The notes under the pieces are model-generated. The model was not told where the DNA came from and made no database searches. It was given only the letters and a program-made list of their open reading frames with translations. Both the position numbers and the translations under genes were made by a program. Of a stretch of 6,728 bases of DNA, positions 1 to 5,537 are shown one piece after another. This DNA comes from Deltaproteobacteria bacterium (GTDB lineage: Bacteria > Desulfobacterota > Dissulfuribacteria > Dissulfuribacterales > S140-46): the NCBI GenBank assembly GCA_015491585.1, contig WFVQ01000001.1:1-6728 (forward strand), in the 5' to 3' direction. Position 1 is the first letter of the stretch, and every line of letters begins with the position of its first letter.

Positions 1-364
1 ACCTGTACCACTCGCCCTTTAGGATCGCCCCGCCGTCGGCAGCTCCACGCTCCACCAGGCCGAGGCCGAGGGGATCGCCCATGAGCCAGGCGAGCAGCGC
101 GGTGACCAGGAGAAACTGCCACACGATCCCCGCTTCCATCCGCCACTCTCCATCGACGGCCATGCCCGGCCACGACCGGTTTTCTTCGATGTAGGCCGCG
201 AGCTCGGCCTTTGCCAGAAAATAGAAAGGTTCCGGCACCTCCAGGGCACCGGAACCCTTGACCATCCTGAAGGGTATCGACCTGGCCGCCAATACCAGCG
301 CCGCCTCCCGGGCCGGCACCCCCTCATCCAGGGAAATCCATGCCGGCTCGGAAGTGGGATCCAT
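1..364 (-). CDS. Rhomboid-family intramembrane serine protease, N-terminal part (runs off left edge)
   Basis: Reading leftwards from an ATG at 364-362, a frame stays open to the window edge and gives 121 residues. Residues 1-65 look like the soluble N-terminal extension of bacterial rhomboid proteins (a VLAARSIPFRM segment, then VPEPFYFLAKAELAAYIEEN). A hydrophobic segment follows at about 79-96. Residues 107-121 (GAADGGAILKGEWYR) match the G-A-x-D...GEWWR signature before the lumenal loop of rhomboids. Rhomboids cleave transmembrane substrates inside the membrane with a Ser-His dyad. The GxSG serine and the histidine would lie beyond the edge, so catalytic competence cannot be judged. The ATG comes 2 bases after the chemoreceptor stop, and an AGGGG (374-378) lies 9 bases ahead of it inside that gene, so translation is probably coupled. 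Family assignment rests on the short signature and topology and is fairly secure; the substrate is unknown. Confidence 0.75.
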   Translation of the reverse strand, partial: MDPTSEPAWISLDEGVPAREAALVLAARSIPFRMVKGSGALEVPEPFYFLAKAELAAYIEENRSWPGMAVDGEWRMEAGIVWQFLLVTALLAWLMGDPLGLGLVERGAADGGAILKGEWYR

Positions 365-366
365 CC

Positions 367-2685
367 TCACATGCCCCTGGCCTCCAGGGCCCTCTTCAGC
401 TCCTTGAGCTTACCTATAACCTCGTTGCTCAAGGGGTTGACCTGGGAGGTATAGATCTCCAGGGCCCCGGCAGCGCCTTTTCCGGACTTGATGTGCTCTA
501 TCACTGCGATTGCGGAACGGTGCATCCTGTCATGGACATCCTGCATGGCAGAGGCGATAGATTGGACGTCCTGGGACAACTCTGCCTCCTTGAACCAGCG
601 GCCAAAGGCACACTTAGACCCATCGGTCTCCACATCCGGCACCTTCCCGGAGATTATAGCTTCCAGGAGAGTCTGACGCCACACTTGATGCTTGAAGATT
701 ATGCCCGATATCACCACGGACTGGGACGCACAGGTGCCGGCCTGCTCCACCGCCTCTGGGCTTATGGAATAGACGTCGGCCAAGAGCACCAGCTCCTCGG
801 TGGCCTCCTGGACCGCCTGTTTGACATTGGCCACCAACTGGGCCACAGTGGCGAAGTCCGATGCCTGGCCGGCCATCTCCTTGGCCTCCTCCTCCACGTT
901 CCGCACCTGGTCCGCACCTGCGCTTATGTTTTGATCTATCTCAGACACCGTGGCGGTCTGCTCCTCCGCGGCGCTGGCGATGGTATTTGCCAGGTCGTTG
1001 ACCTGCGCCACTATTTCCGTGATCTCCTCAACCGCCTTGACCGCCGACGCAGTGTCGTCCTGGATCGAGGTTATCATCCTGGTGATCTCCTCGGTGGCCT
1101 TGGCGGTCTGGCCAGCGAGCTCCTTGACCTCGTTCGCCACGACGGCGAAACCCTTCCCCGCCTCTCCTGCCCTGGCCGCCTCGATGGTTGCATTGAGGGC
1201 CAGGAGATTGGTCTGCTCGGCTATGGTGTTGATGACCTGGATGATGTTGCCGATCTGCTGCGACCCCTCGCCCAGCCGGTTTATCACATCCTGGGCCATC
1301 AGCGCCTTTTCCTGGGCCTCGTTGGAGACCCTGGCCGTCTCGGCCACGCTCTGGGCGATCTCGGCAGTGGCAGTGGACAGCTCCTCTGTAGCGCTCGCCA
1401 CAGTGGCCAGGCTCTGTGCCGCCTCCACAGCGGCAGACTCCACCACCTTGGCCTTGCTGTCCAGGGCCTGGGCTCCGCTGTTGACCTCTTCTCCCACGAC
1501 CTCGAGGTTCTTGCTGCCGGCCTCCATAGTCGCCGCCTGGGACTGTAGGGCCATTATCATGTTGCCGACGCTGTAGATGAGGCCGTTGGCCGCGGCCATG
1601 AGCCGCTTGATCTCTATGGTGCCTTCGGTGGGCAGGGCCTTGTCCATCCGTCCTTGGCTCACCTCTCCCATCGCCCATATGGCGTGCTTAAGCGGGACAG
1701 TAAGGCTTACCCTCACCACGAGGAATATGACGCCAAGAGCCAAACATATTCCAACGATTGATCCCACCACCGCCCATATTATGGAGGAACGGATACGGGC
1801 ATCCACGGCAGACATGTCCACGAAGCGCACGTACACGCCGATGGGCCTGCCGCGGTAGTCCTTGATGGCCGAGGCGGTGACTATGGTGCTTCCTTTCTCC
1901 TCGACAACTGACTTCTTGAGCGCCTGTTCCAGCAGCTCTTCAGTAACCAGTGATCGATACTTCGCATTCTCAGGCTCCTTCAGGATCCCGAACCTACCCA
2001 CCTTTCCCTTGGCAGAAAAAGCAGCGGCGGTCGCCGCAACAGTGGAAAGGCCGAATATGGCGTTGTTCTCCCCGGCCTTGTATGCAAGCAACTCTGCTGC
2101 CTTGTTGAGGGACGATATCACCTCGACACTGCCAACAGGCTTGTCCGACCCAGCCCAGAAGATAGGGGCAAGGCCCCTGACGCCGAGCCCCACCCTTCCG
2201 GCCTCGATCCCATAGACAGGCTTGCCGGTACGGAGCACCTCCACCACCGTCTTTCTGAACCCGCTTATGTCGTCGCCGTGCTTCTCTGGTTTCCAGAGCC
2301 TGAGAAAGGACTTCCCAGGCGGGAGGTGGAAGTGGACCTTGACGCTGCGGCCGCTGTTGGCCTTGACCGCATCCACTATGGGCTTGACTATGCCCATCAA
2401 CCGCTCCCTGTCCTGGAGGCCCATGGACTCCTGGACGCTGTCTATGGAGGCCAGCGATACGGCCAGCTCCAGGTTCTGTTTGGCCAGGGCGTCGGCCTCG
2501 TGCTGAAGATCTTCACCACTGGCCGCGACCTTCGCCACGATATTCTCCTTCTCCTTTTTGGCATTGCGCCAATTGGTCCACGTCTGGAAGGCGATCAGGA
2601 GGATAATGATCACCACCACCGGCACCAAGATCCTAGTGGCTATGGTAAGCTCCTTCTCCTTGAGTAAACAGCCCTTGGCTCCCAT
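367..2685 (-). CDS. Methyl-accepting chemotaxis protein with dCache-like sensor, HAMP and C-terminal CZB zinc-binding domain
   Basis: A 772-residue transmembrane chemoreceptor that should control CheA through CheW. TM1 is at about 18-35, a large periplasmic sensor at 36-301, TM2 at 302-325, HAMP at about 326-378, and the signalling coiled coil at about 390-640. The sensor contains VHFHLPPGKSFLRL (117-130), KPEKHGDD (132-139) and GLGVRGLAPIF (166-176), which I recognise as the dCache_3 pattern. The hairpin tip is the near-invariant IAEQTNLLALNATIEAARAG (488-507). Likely methylation segments are ASATEELSTATAEI (430-443) and ASAAEEQTATVSEI (570-583). A CZB domain (about 660-735) has all four expected zinc ligands: His666 (KHQVW), Cys692 (KCAFGRW), and His718 and His722 (HxxxH). 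There is no NWETF-type CheR-docking tail; the protein ends ARGM. The ATG at 2685 is set by a good Shine-Dalgarno overlapping the upstream stop. The ligand is unknown. Confidence 0.96.
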   Translation of the reverse strand: MGAKGCLLKEKELTIATRILVPVVVIIILLIAFQTWTNWRNAKKEKENIVAKVAASGEDLQHEADALAKQNLELAVSLASIDSVQESMGLQDRERLMGIVKPIVDAVKANSGRSVKVHFHLPPGKSFLRLWKPEKHGDDISGFRKTVVEVLRTGKPVYGIEAGRVGLGVRGLAPIFWAGSDKPVGSVEVISSLNKAAELLAYKAGENNAIFGLSTVAATAAAFSAKGKVGRFGILKEPENAKYRSLVTEELLEQALKKSVVEEKGSTIVTASAIKDYRGRPIGVYVRFVDMSAVDARIRSSIIWAVVGSIVGICLALGVIFLVVRVSLTVPLKHAIWAMGEVSQGRMDKALPTEGTIEIKRLMAAANGLIYSVGNMIMALQSQAATMEAGSKNLEVVGEEVNSGAQALDSKAKVVESAAVEAAQSLATVASATEELSTATAEIAQSVAETARVSNEAQEKALMAQDVINRLGEGSQQIGNIIQVINTIAEQTNLLALNATIEAARAGEAGKGFAVVANEVKELAGQTAKATEEITRMITSIQDDTASAVKAVEEITEIVAQVNDLANTIASAAEEQTATVSEIDQNISAGADQVRNVEEEAKEMAGQASDFATVAQLVANVKQAVQEATEELVLLADVYSISPEAVEQAGTCASQSVVISGIIFKHQVWRQTLLEAIISGKVPDVETDGSKCAFGRWFKEAELSQDVQSIASAMQDVHDRMHRSAIAVIEHIKSGKGAAGALEIYTSQVNPLSNEVIGKLKELKRALEARGM

Positions 2686-2690
2686 TTGAA

Positions 2691-2698
2691 ATCACCTC
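2691..2698 (-). promoter_or_regulatory. Ribosome binding site of the chemoreceptor, overlapping the upstream stop codon
   Basis: The minus strand reads GAGGTGAT, with AGGTGA 6 bases before the ATG at 2685. The TGA stop of the binding-protein gene (2699-2697) lies partly inside this Shine-Dalgarno. A ribosome terminating on the first gene therefore sits on the initiation site of the second, which supports co-transcription and translational coupling and fixes the start. Confidence 0.8.
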
Positions 2699-3575
2699 AC
2701 TTGGCCAGAGAGTTCACTATGTCCAAACATTCGGAGACCGGAGAGTAGTCGAGGGGCTTGACCCAGCCCGCTATCTTGGCGGCCTTGGCCGCTGGATCGT
2801 CCGGCTGGAGCGAGAACAGGGCGTCGGCGACCTGTTGGGCGGTAGCGGCGGGAACGTGCTTCAAGACCGCGAAGGGCCACTCTGGATAGAGGCGGGTGGA
2901 GTGGACGAAGGGGAAATCGTCGTCCTTCTTCTCCAACACCACGAAGTCCGAGACCTTGATCTTGCCCTCGCTCTCCATGCGTTCCAGGGTATCGGAACGG
3001 ACGGTCCCAACGTCAACGCTCCCGGCTGCGACCGCCATGACCACGTTGTCATGCTTGCGGCCTTCCAGCAGGACCGTATCCTTGAAGGGATTTATACCCT
3101 TTTCGCTGAGCAGCCTGAAGGCCATCTGCCCGCCGCCGAAAGAGGTCTTCTTCACGCACATGAACTTCTTACCCTTTATCTGCGAGACGTCCTTTATGGC
3201 GCTCCCCTTCTTTACGAATATAACCCCTCCAAAACGGTCGAGAGCCTTGCCCTGCCGGCTGTTGAGCATGCTGGCTATGGCCTTGATACCGTACTGTTTC
3301 TCCAAGGCCACGTAGAAGCCGGGATTGGCCAGCAAGAAATCGATCTTCCCTGTCTTCACAGCTGGCTCGATGGCGACGAAGGAGAGCGGTATCAACACCA
3401 CCTTCTTGCCGGTCTTGGAAGAAAGATAGGCGGTCAGGGGGCCCCACTTCTTCTGGGCCACTGCCGGCCCTCTCTTGGCCAGCACTCCAAGTTTCAATAT
3501 ATCTGCAGCACTGACCTCACCGAAGGACCCAAAGGAAAGACCCAAACAGACGAGAGCAATGATGAAACGTGCCAT
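2697..3575 (-). CDS. Periplasmic substrate-binding protein, PhnD-like family, TtrS/ThsS sensor type
   Basis: A 292-residue secreted binding protein. Residues 1-23 form a Sec signal peptide (MARFIIALVCLGLSFGSFG, cleavage expected after VSA). Cys10 lacks a small residue before it, so it is not a lipobox. The mature protein has the two-lobe type II binding-protein pattern of the phosphate/phosphite/phosphonate family (PF12974): KIDFLLANPGFYVALE (77-92), FGGVIFVKKGS (115-125), SFGGGQMAFRLLSEKGINP (145-163), VAAGSVDVGTVRSDTLERM (182-200) and STRLYPEWPFAVL (226-238). The ANPGFYV, VGTVRS and STRLYPEWPF segments recall the periplasmic sensor halves of TtrS/ThsS-like kinases, which sense tetrathionate or thiosulfate, more than transporter PhnD. 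No permease or ATPase gene is adjacent; the next gene, 11 bases on, is a chemoreceptor. A role presenting ligand to that receptor is inference. A transporter subunit with distant partners is the alternative. Confidence 0.9.
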   Translation of the reverse strand: MARFIIALVCLGLSFGSFGEVSAADILKLGVLAKRGPAVAQKKWGPLTAYLSSKTGKKVVLIPLSFVAIEPAVKTGKIDFLLANPGFYVALEKQYGIKAIASMLNSRQGKALDRFGGVIFVKKGSAIKDVSQIKGKKFMCVKKTSFGGGQMAFRLLSEKGINPFKDTVLLEGRKHDNVVMAVAAGSVDVGTVRSDTLERMESEGKIKVSDFVVLEKKDDDFPFVHSTRLYPEWPFAVLKHVPAATAQQVADALFSLQPDDPAAKAAKIAGWVKPLDYSPVSECLDIVNSLAK

Positions 3576-3656
3576 TTTCCGCCTCCTTCCCCTATACTAA
3601 AGAACGTTATTTCACATTCCATCTTATCTCTTCTAGCACAGGGAAGGCGGAAAAAT
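3574..3656 (-). promoter_or_regulatory. Possible mRNA leader hairpin masking the binding-protein ribosome binding site
   Basis: On the minus strand ATTTTTCCGCCTTCCC (3656-3641) is complementary to GGGAAGGAGGCGGAAAAT (3591-3574), which contains the Shine-Dalgarno AGGAGG and the first two bases of the start codon. The pairing is 5 A/U pairs, a single-U bulge, 5 mostly G-C pairs, a 3-base AGG bulge on the Shine-Dalgarno side, then 5 more pairs, closing a loop of about 49 bases. If transcription begins upstream of 3656 this helix could repress translation until opened. A transcription start inside the loop would abolish the idea. This is inference from complementarity alone. Confidence 0.35.
3582..3587 (-). 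promoter_or_regulatory. Strong ribosome binding site of the binding-protein gene
   Basis: The minus strand reads AGGAGG, a full consensus Shine-Dalgarno, 6 bases before the ATG at 3575. It fixes the start and places the signal peptide at the N terminus. The same bases form one arm of the inverted repeat noted at 3574-3656. Confidence 0.85.
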
Positions 3657-3657
3657 C

Positions 3658-3669
3658 AATAAATTTATT
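3658..3669. repeat. 12-base perfect AT palindrome
   Basis: AATAAATTTATT reads identically on both strands and sits near the middle of the divergent region, inside the GCGGAAAAA/TTTTTCCGC inverted repeat (3647-3655 and 3699-3707). It could be a binding site for a symmetric regulator or simply an easily melted AT-rich promoter patch. An AT-only palindrome of this length is only modestly surprising in AT-rich intergenic DNA. Confidence 0.4.
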
Positions 3670-3753
3670 TAATGGCTCCACTGCTGGACATGGCCCTGTT
3701 TTTCCGCTATTTTTCAAAAAATTTTCCACTTGTCTGATCACGTCCGCCGGGAC

Positions 3754-3759
3754 AGGAGA
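3754..3759 (+). promoter_or_regulatory. Ribosome binding site that decides the channel start
   Basis: AGGAGA lies 6 bases before the ATG at 3766. The frame is also open from an in-frame TTG at 3730, but no Shine-Dalgarno precedes that codon. The ATG is therefore the preferred start, giving a protein that begins MEAEEMRGKD. Confidence 0.8.
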
Positions 3760-3765
3760 GATATC

Positions 3766-4677
3766 ATGGAAGCAGAGGAGATGCGCGGAAAGGATCTGAG
3801 CGGCATTGATCTATCGGGAAAGGACTTGTCCAGCGCGGACCTGACCGGAACCAGACTCTTCAAGGCCGATCTCAGCGGTGCCATCCTTACCGAGGCCAAG
3901 CTCAGGAATGCCGACCTTACAGGCGCCGACCTGAGCAACGCAGTGCTCGACATGGTGGACGCAAGGAACGCCGGTTTCGGAATGGCGAAACTACAAGGGG
4001 CCCGGCTGTTCGAGGCAAGCCTCGACAATGCCACTTTCACAAAGGCTGATCTCAGAGGGGCCGACTTCCGCTGCGCCAAACTCAGAGGGGCGAGGATGCG
4101 CGAGGCGGACCTCTCCGGTGCAGACTTCACAGAAGCGGTTATGAGGGGATGCGATCTATCCACCAGTGATGTCAGCAATGCCTCGTTCAACAATGCGGAC
4201 CTCCGCATGGCCAGGCTCAGGTTGATACATGGCTACGAAAAGGCCCAATGGATAGGCACCGACATACGGGACATCAACTTCGCCGGTGCATACCAACTCA
4301 GGCGCTTCATAGTGGACCAGAACTACATAATGGAATTCCGGTCCAGGGGCAAGCTGGCCTTGGCGCTCTACTACATCTGGCTCATCACCAGCGATTGCGG
4401 CCGCAGCATGTTCCGGTGGTGCTTCTGGATATTCATACAGACCTTCCTGTTCGCCTGGCTCTATACACTCGTAGGCGTGGACTTCGGAAAGTATCCCACC
4501 CCTTTATCACCTCTCTATTTCAGTGTCGTCACCCTCACCACTCTGGGATATGGAGATGTAGTCCCCAATACCACTCTTGGGCAACTGGTGGCTATGGTAG
4601 AGGTTATCACTGGCTATATGATGCTCGGGGGGTTGCTATCCATACTCAGCAACAAAATGGCTAGGAGAGCCGATTGA
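3766..4677 (+). CDS. Pentapeptide-repeat two-TM potassium channel
   Basis: A 303-residue inner-membrane ion channel. Residues 9-153 are 29 uninterrupted pentapeptide repeats of the A(D/N)Lxx type, with the central hydrophobic residue at 11, 16, 21 and so on to 151. These should fold as a right-handed quadrilateral beta-helix of about seven coils in the cytoplasm. A linker follows with YYIWLITSDCGRS (202-214), a segment I recall from other pentapeptide-channel fusions. TM1 is at about 216-237, the pore helix at about 247-258, the selectivity filter TLGYGD at 259-264 (canonical for K+), and TM2 at about 268-296. The chain ends seven residues after TM2, so there is no RCK/TrkA_N domain; the N-terminal beta-helix is the only large cytoplasmic part. 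The fold is an Ion_trans_2-type tetrameric pore. What gates it is unknown. Its stop overlaps the next start in TGATG, so it is co-expressed with the HDOD gene. Confidence 0.93.
   Translation: MEAEEMRGKDLSGIDLSGKDLSSADLTGTRLFKADLSGAILTEAKLRNADLTGADLSNAVLDMVDARNAGFGMAKLQGARLFEASLDNATFTKADLRGADFRCAKLRGARMREADLSGADFTEAVMRGCDLSTSDVSNASFNNADLRMARLRLIHGYEKAQWIGTDIRDINFAGAYQLRRFIVDQNYIMEFRSRGKLALALYYIWLITSDCGRSMFRWCFWIFIQTFLFAWLYTLVGVDFGKYPTPLSPLYFSVVTLTTLGYGDVVPNTTLGQLVAMVEVITGYMMLGGLLSILSNKMARRAD
3790..4224 (+). repeat. Coding tract for 29 tandem pentapeptide repeats
   Basis: A 15-base coding periodicity (pairs giving 30 bases) runs through the first half of the channel gene, with recurring GCGGACCT/GCCGACCT-type words encoding A-D-L. 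The repeats have diverged at the DNA level, so this is an old, selected protein repeat, not a recent slippage expansion. Only one repeat lacks a large hydrophobic centre (Ala66). Confidence 0.9.
4663..4667 (+). promoter_or_regulatory. Ribosome binding site of the HDOD gene, inside the channel gene
   Basis: AGGAG within the last codons of the channel gene lies 9 bases before the ATG at 4677 and 6 before an in-frame TTG at 4674. The ATG in the TGATG stop-start overlap is preferred. The difference is one residue. Confidence 0.6.
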
Positions 4678-5528
4678 TGGGTATATTTGATTTTTTCAAG
4701 AGGAAACGGGATCCCAAGGAAGAACTCAAGGAGCTGCTCTCGGGCTTTGAGCTCCCCCACTTTCCCAAGGCCGTCATGGCGGCCCTGGACGCCATCAGAG
4801 ACACCAAAAGCTCGCTCCAGGAGATCACGGATCACATCGAGGCGGATCCTGGAATGCACGTAATGGTTTTGAAAACTGTAAATTCCGCTGCTTTTGGACT
4901 ATCTAGGAAAGTCAGCTCCGTTGATCATGCCGTCTCTCTGCTGGGCAGATCCAGGCTCGAATCACTCCTCCTTCCCATAGCAGTGAAGGGCGCCCTCCCG
5001 AAGTTCGACGTCTCATGCATGAACTCGAAACAGTTTTGGGCCGTTGCTGCAAGGCGCGGCTCCCTGGCCCGCATGCTTGCAGAACGGCTCCATCCCGCCA
5101 CAGAAGGCGAATCCTTCACCGCAGGGCTGTTGCAGGACATGGGAATCCCTCTGATAATCATGGCCAAGAAAGAAAAATACTGCCCTGTGATCGAGGCATG
5201 GAACCTGGACAAAGAGACCGACCTGAAGACCATAGAGCAGGAGATGTACGGATTCGACCATACCGCCGTTGGGGCGCTCATGGCCGAGGAATGGAATTTC
5301 CCGGAAGGGCTGATAAGAAGCATACTCTTCCACCACGGCGGAAACGGTGATATAGAGCCAGCGGTCTCCCTGGTGTCTCACATTAGATATGGAGAGGATG
5401 AAGAAACCTACAGAGAACTCATAGTTACCGAAGCCCAGGAGAAGTTCTCAATACGTAAAGGGGAGATCGCCGCGATGATAGAAGAGGCATTCGAGAAGGC
5501 CGAGGAGCTCTCCGCAGCCATGCAGTGA
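4677..5528 (+). CDS. HDOD-domain signalling protein
   Basis: A 283-residue protein whose HDOD domain spans about 22-220. Matching features are the ELPHFPKAV entry (25-33), EADPGMHVMVLKTVNSAAFG (55-74), the SSVDHAVSLLG helix (80-90), AGLLQDMGIPLI (149-160) and ILFHHG (216-221). HDOD is a helical relative of HD phosphohydrolases that has lost the metal site; here the usual LLHD(I/L)G core reads LLQDMG, with His replaced by Gln. No GGDEF, EAL or response-regulator domain is attached. The N terminus MGIFDFFKRKRD is short, aromatic and then basic, as in membrane-surface anchors. The C terminus (about 250-283) is a charged helix. HDOD proteins act in bacterial signal transduction, including c-di-GMP and chemotaxis-linked pathways, but this one has no assignable partner. 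Its one-base overlap with the channel gene suggests they function together. Confidence 0.9.
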   Translation: MGIFDFFKRKRDPKEELKELLSGFELPHFPKAVMAALDAIRDTKSSLQEITDHIEADPGMHVMVLKTVNSAAFGLSRKVSSVDHAVSLLGRSRLESLLLPIAVKGALPKFDVSCMNSKQFWAVAARRGSLARMLAERLHPATEGESFTAGLLQDMGIPLIIMAKKEKYCPVIEAWNLDKETDLKTIEQEMYGFDHTAVGALMAEEWNFPEGLIRSILFHHGGNGDIEPAVSLVSHIRYGEDEETYRELIVTEAQEKFSIRKGEIAAMIEEAFEKAEELSAAMQ

Positions 5529-5537
5529 TATTTCCCT

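Larger units (their letters stand above)
3576..3765. promoter_or_regulatory. Divergent intergenic regulatory region between binding-protein and channel genes
   Basis: The only intergenic stretch of any size in the window (190 bases), and clearly richer in A+T than the flanking genes. It must hold the promoters for both divergent units unless one starts inside a coding region. I see no convincing -35/-10 pair on either strand. Weak -10-like hexamers exist: TATACT at 3593-3598 on the plus strand, TAAGAT at 3626-3621 on the minus strand, and TATTTT at 3709-3714 on the plus strand. None has a good -35, and no sigma-54 GG-N10-GC pair fits. The region contains a 12-base perfect palindrome, AATAAATTTATT (3658-3669), and three copies of TTTTCCGC in mixed orientation. 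These could be operator elements; which regulator binds, if any, cannot be said. Confidence 0.6.

Noticed and set aside
19..327. A 102-codon minus-strand frame rich in Arg, Trp and Ser
   Set aside because: It is the +1 frame of the rhomboid gene; the rhomboid frame gives a sensible protein with the GAAD...GEWYR signature and stays open to the edge.
340..1548. A 402-codon open frame on the plus strand, opposite the chemoreceptor gene
   Set aside because: It is codon-aligned with the chemoreceptor, so stops arise only opposite TTA, CTA or TCA codons, which this GC-rich gene avoids. The product is low-complexity, L/G/R/H-rich and resembles no family.
3546..3548. Cys10 in the binding-protein signal peptide as a lipoprotein anchor
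   Set aside because: The residue before it is Val and it lies inside the hydrophobic core; a VSA-AD signal peptidase I site fits better.
2835..3662. A 275-codon open frame on the plus strand, opposite the binding-protein gene
   Set aside because: It is likewise codon-aligned with the real minus-strand gene, which has a signal peptide, strong Shine-Dalgarno and clear family motifs. The antisense product has none of these.
3677..3688. Small hairpin TCCA-CTGC-TGGA in the intergenic region
   Set aside because: A 4-base stem that cannot be extended is expected by chance, and no T-run follows, so it is not a terminator.
3674..3707. Possible sigma-54 promoter (TGGCCC...CCGC) ahead of the channel gene
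   Set aside because: None of the GG dinucleotides has a GC exactly 10 bases downstream, so the -24/-12 spacing fails.
3730..3765. TTG start giving the channel 12 extra residues (MSDHVRRDRRDI)
   Set aside because: No Shine-Dalgarno precedes it, whereas the ATG at 3766 has AGGAGA 6 bases upstream.
3738..4208. A 156-codon minus-strand frame opposite the pentapeptide tract
   Set aside because: Its openness and repetitive S/A/L-rich product are by-products of the 15-base periodicity of the pentapeptide repeats on the other strand.
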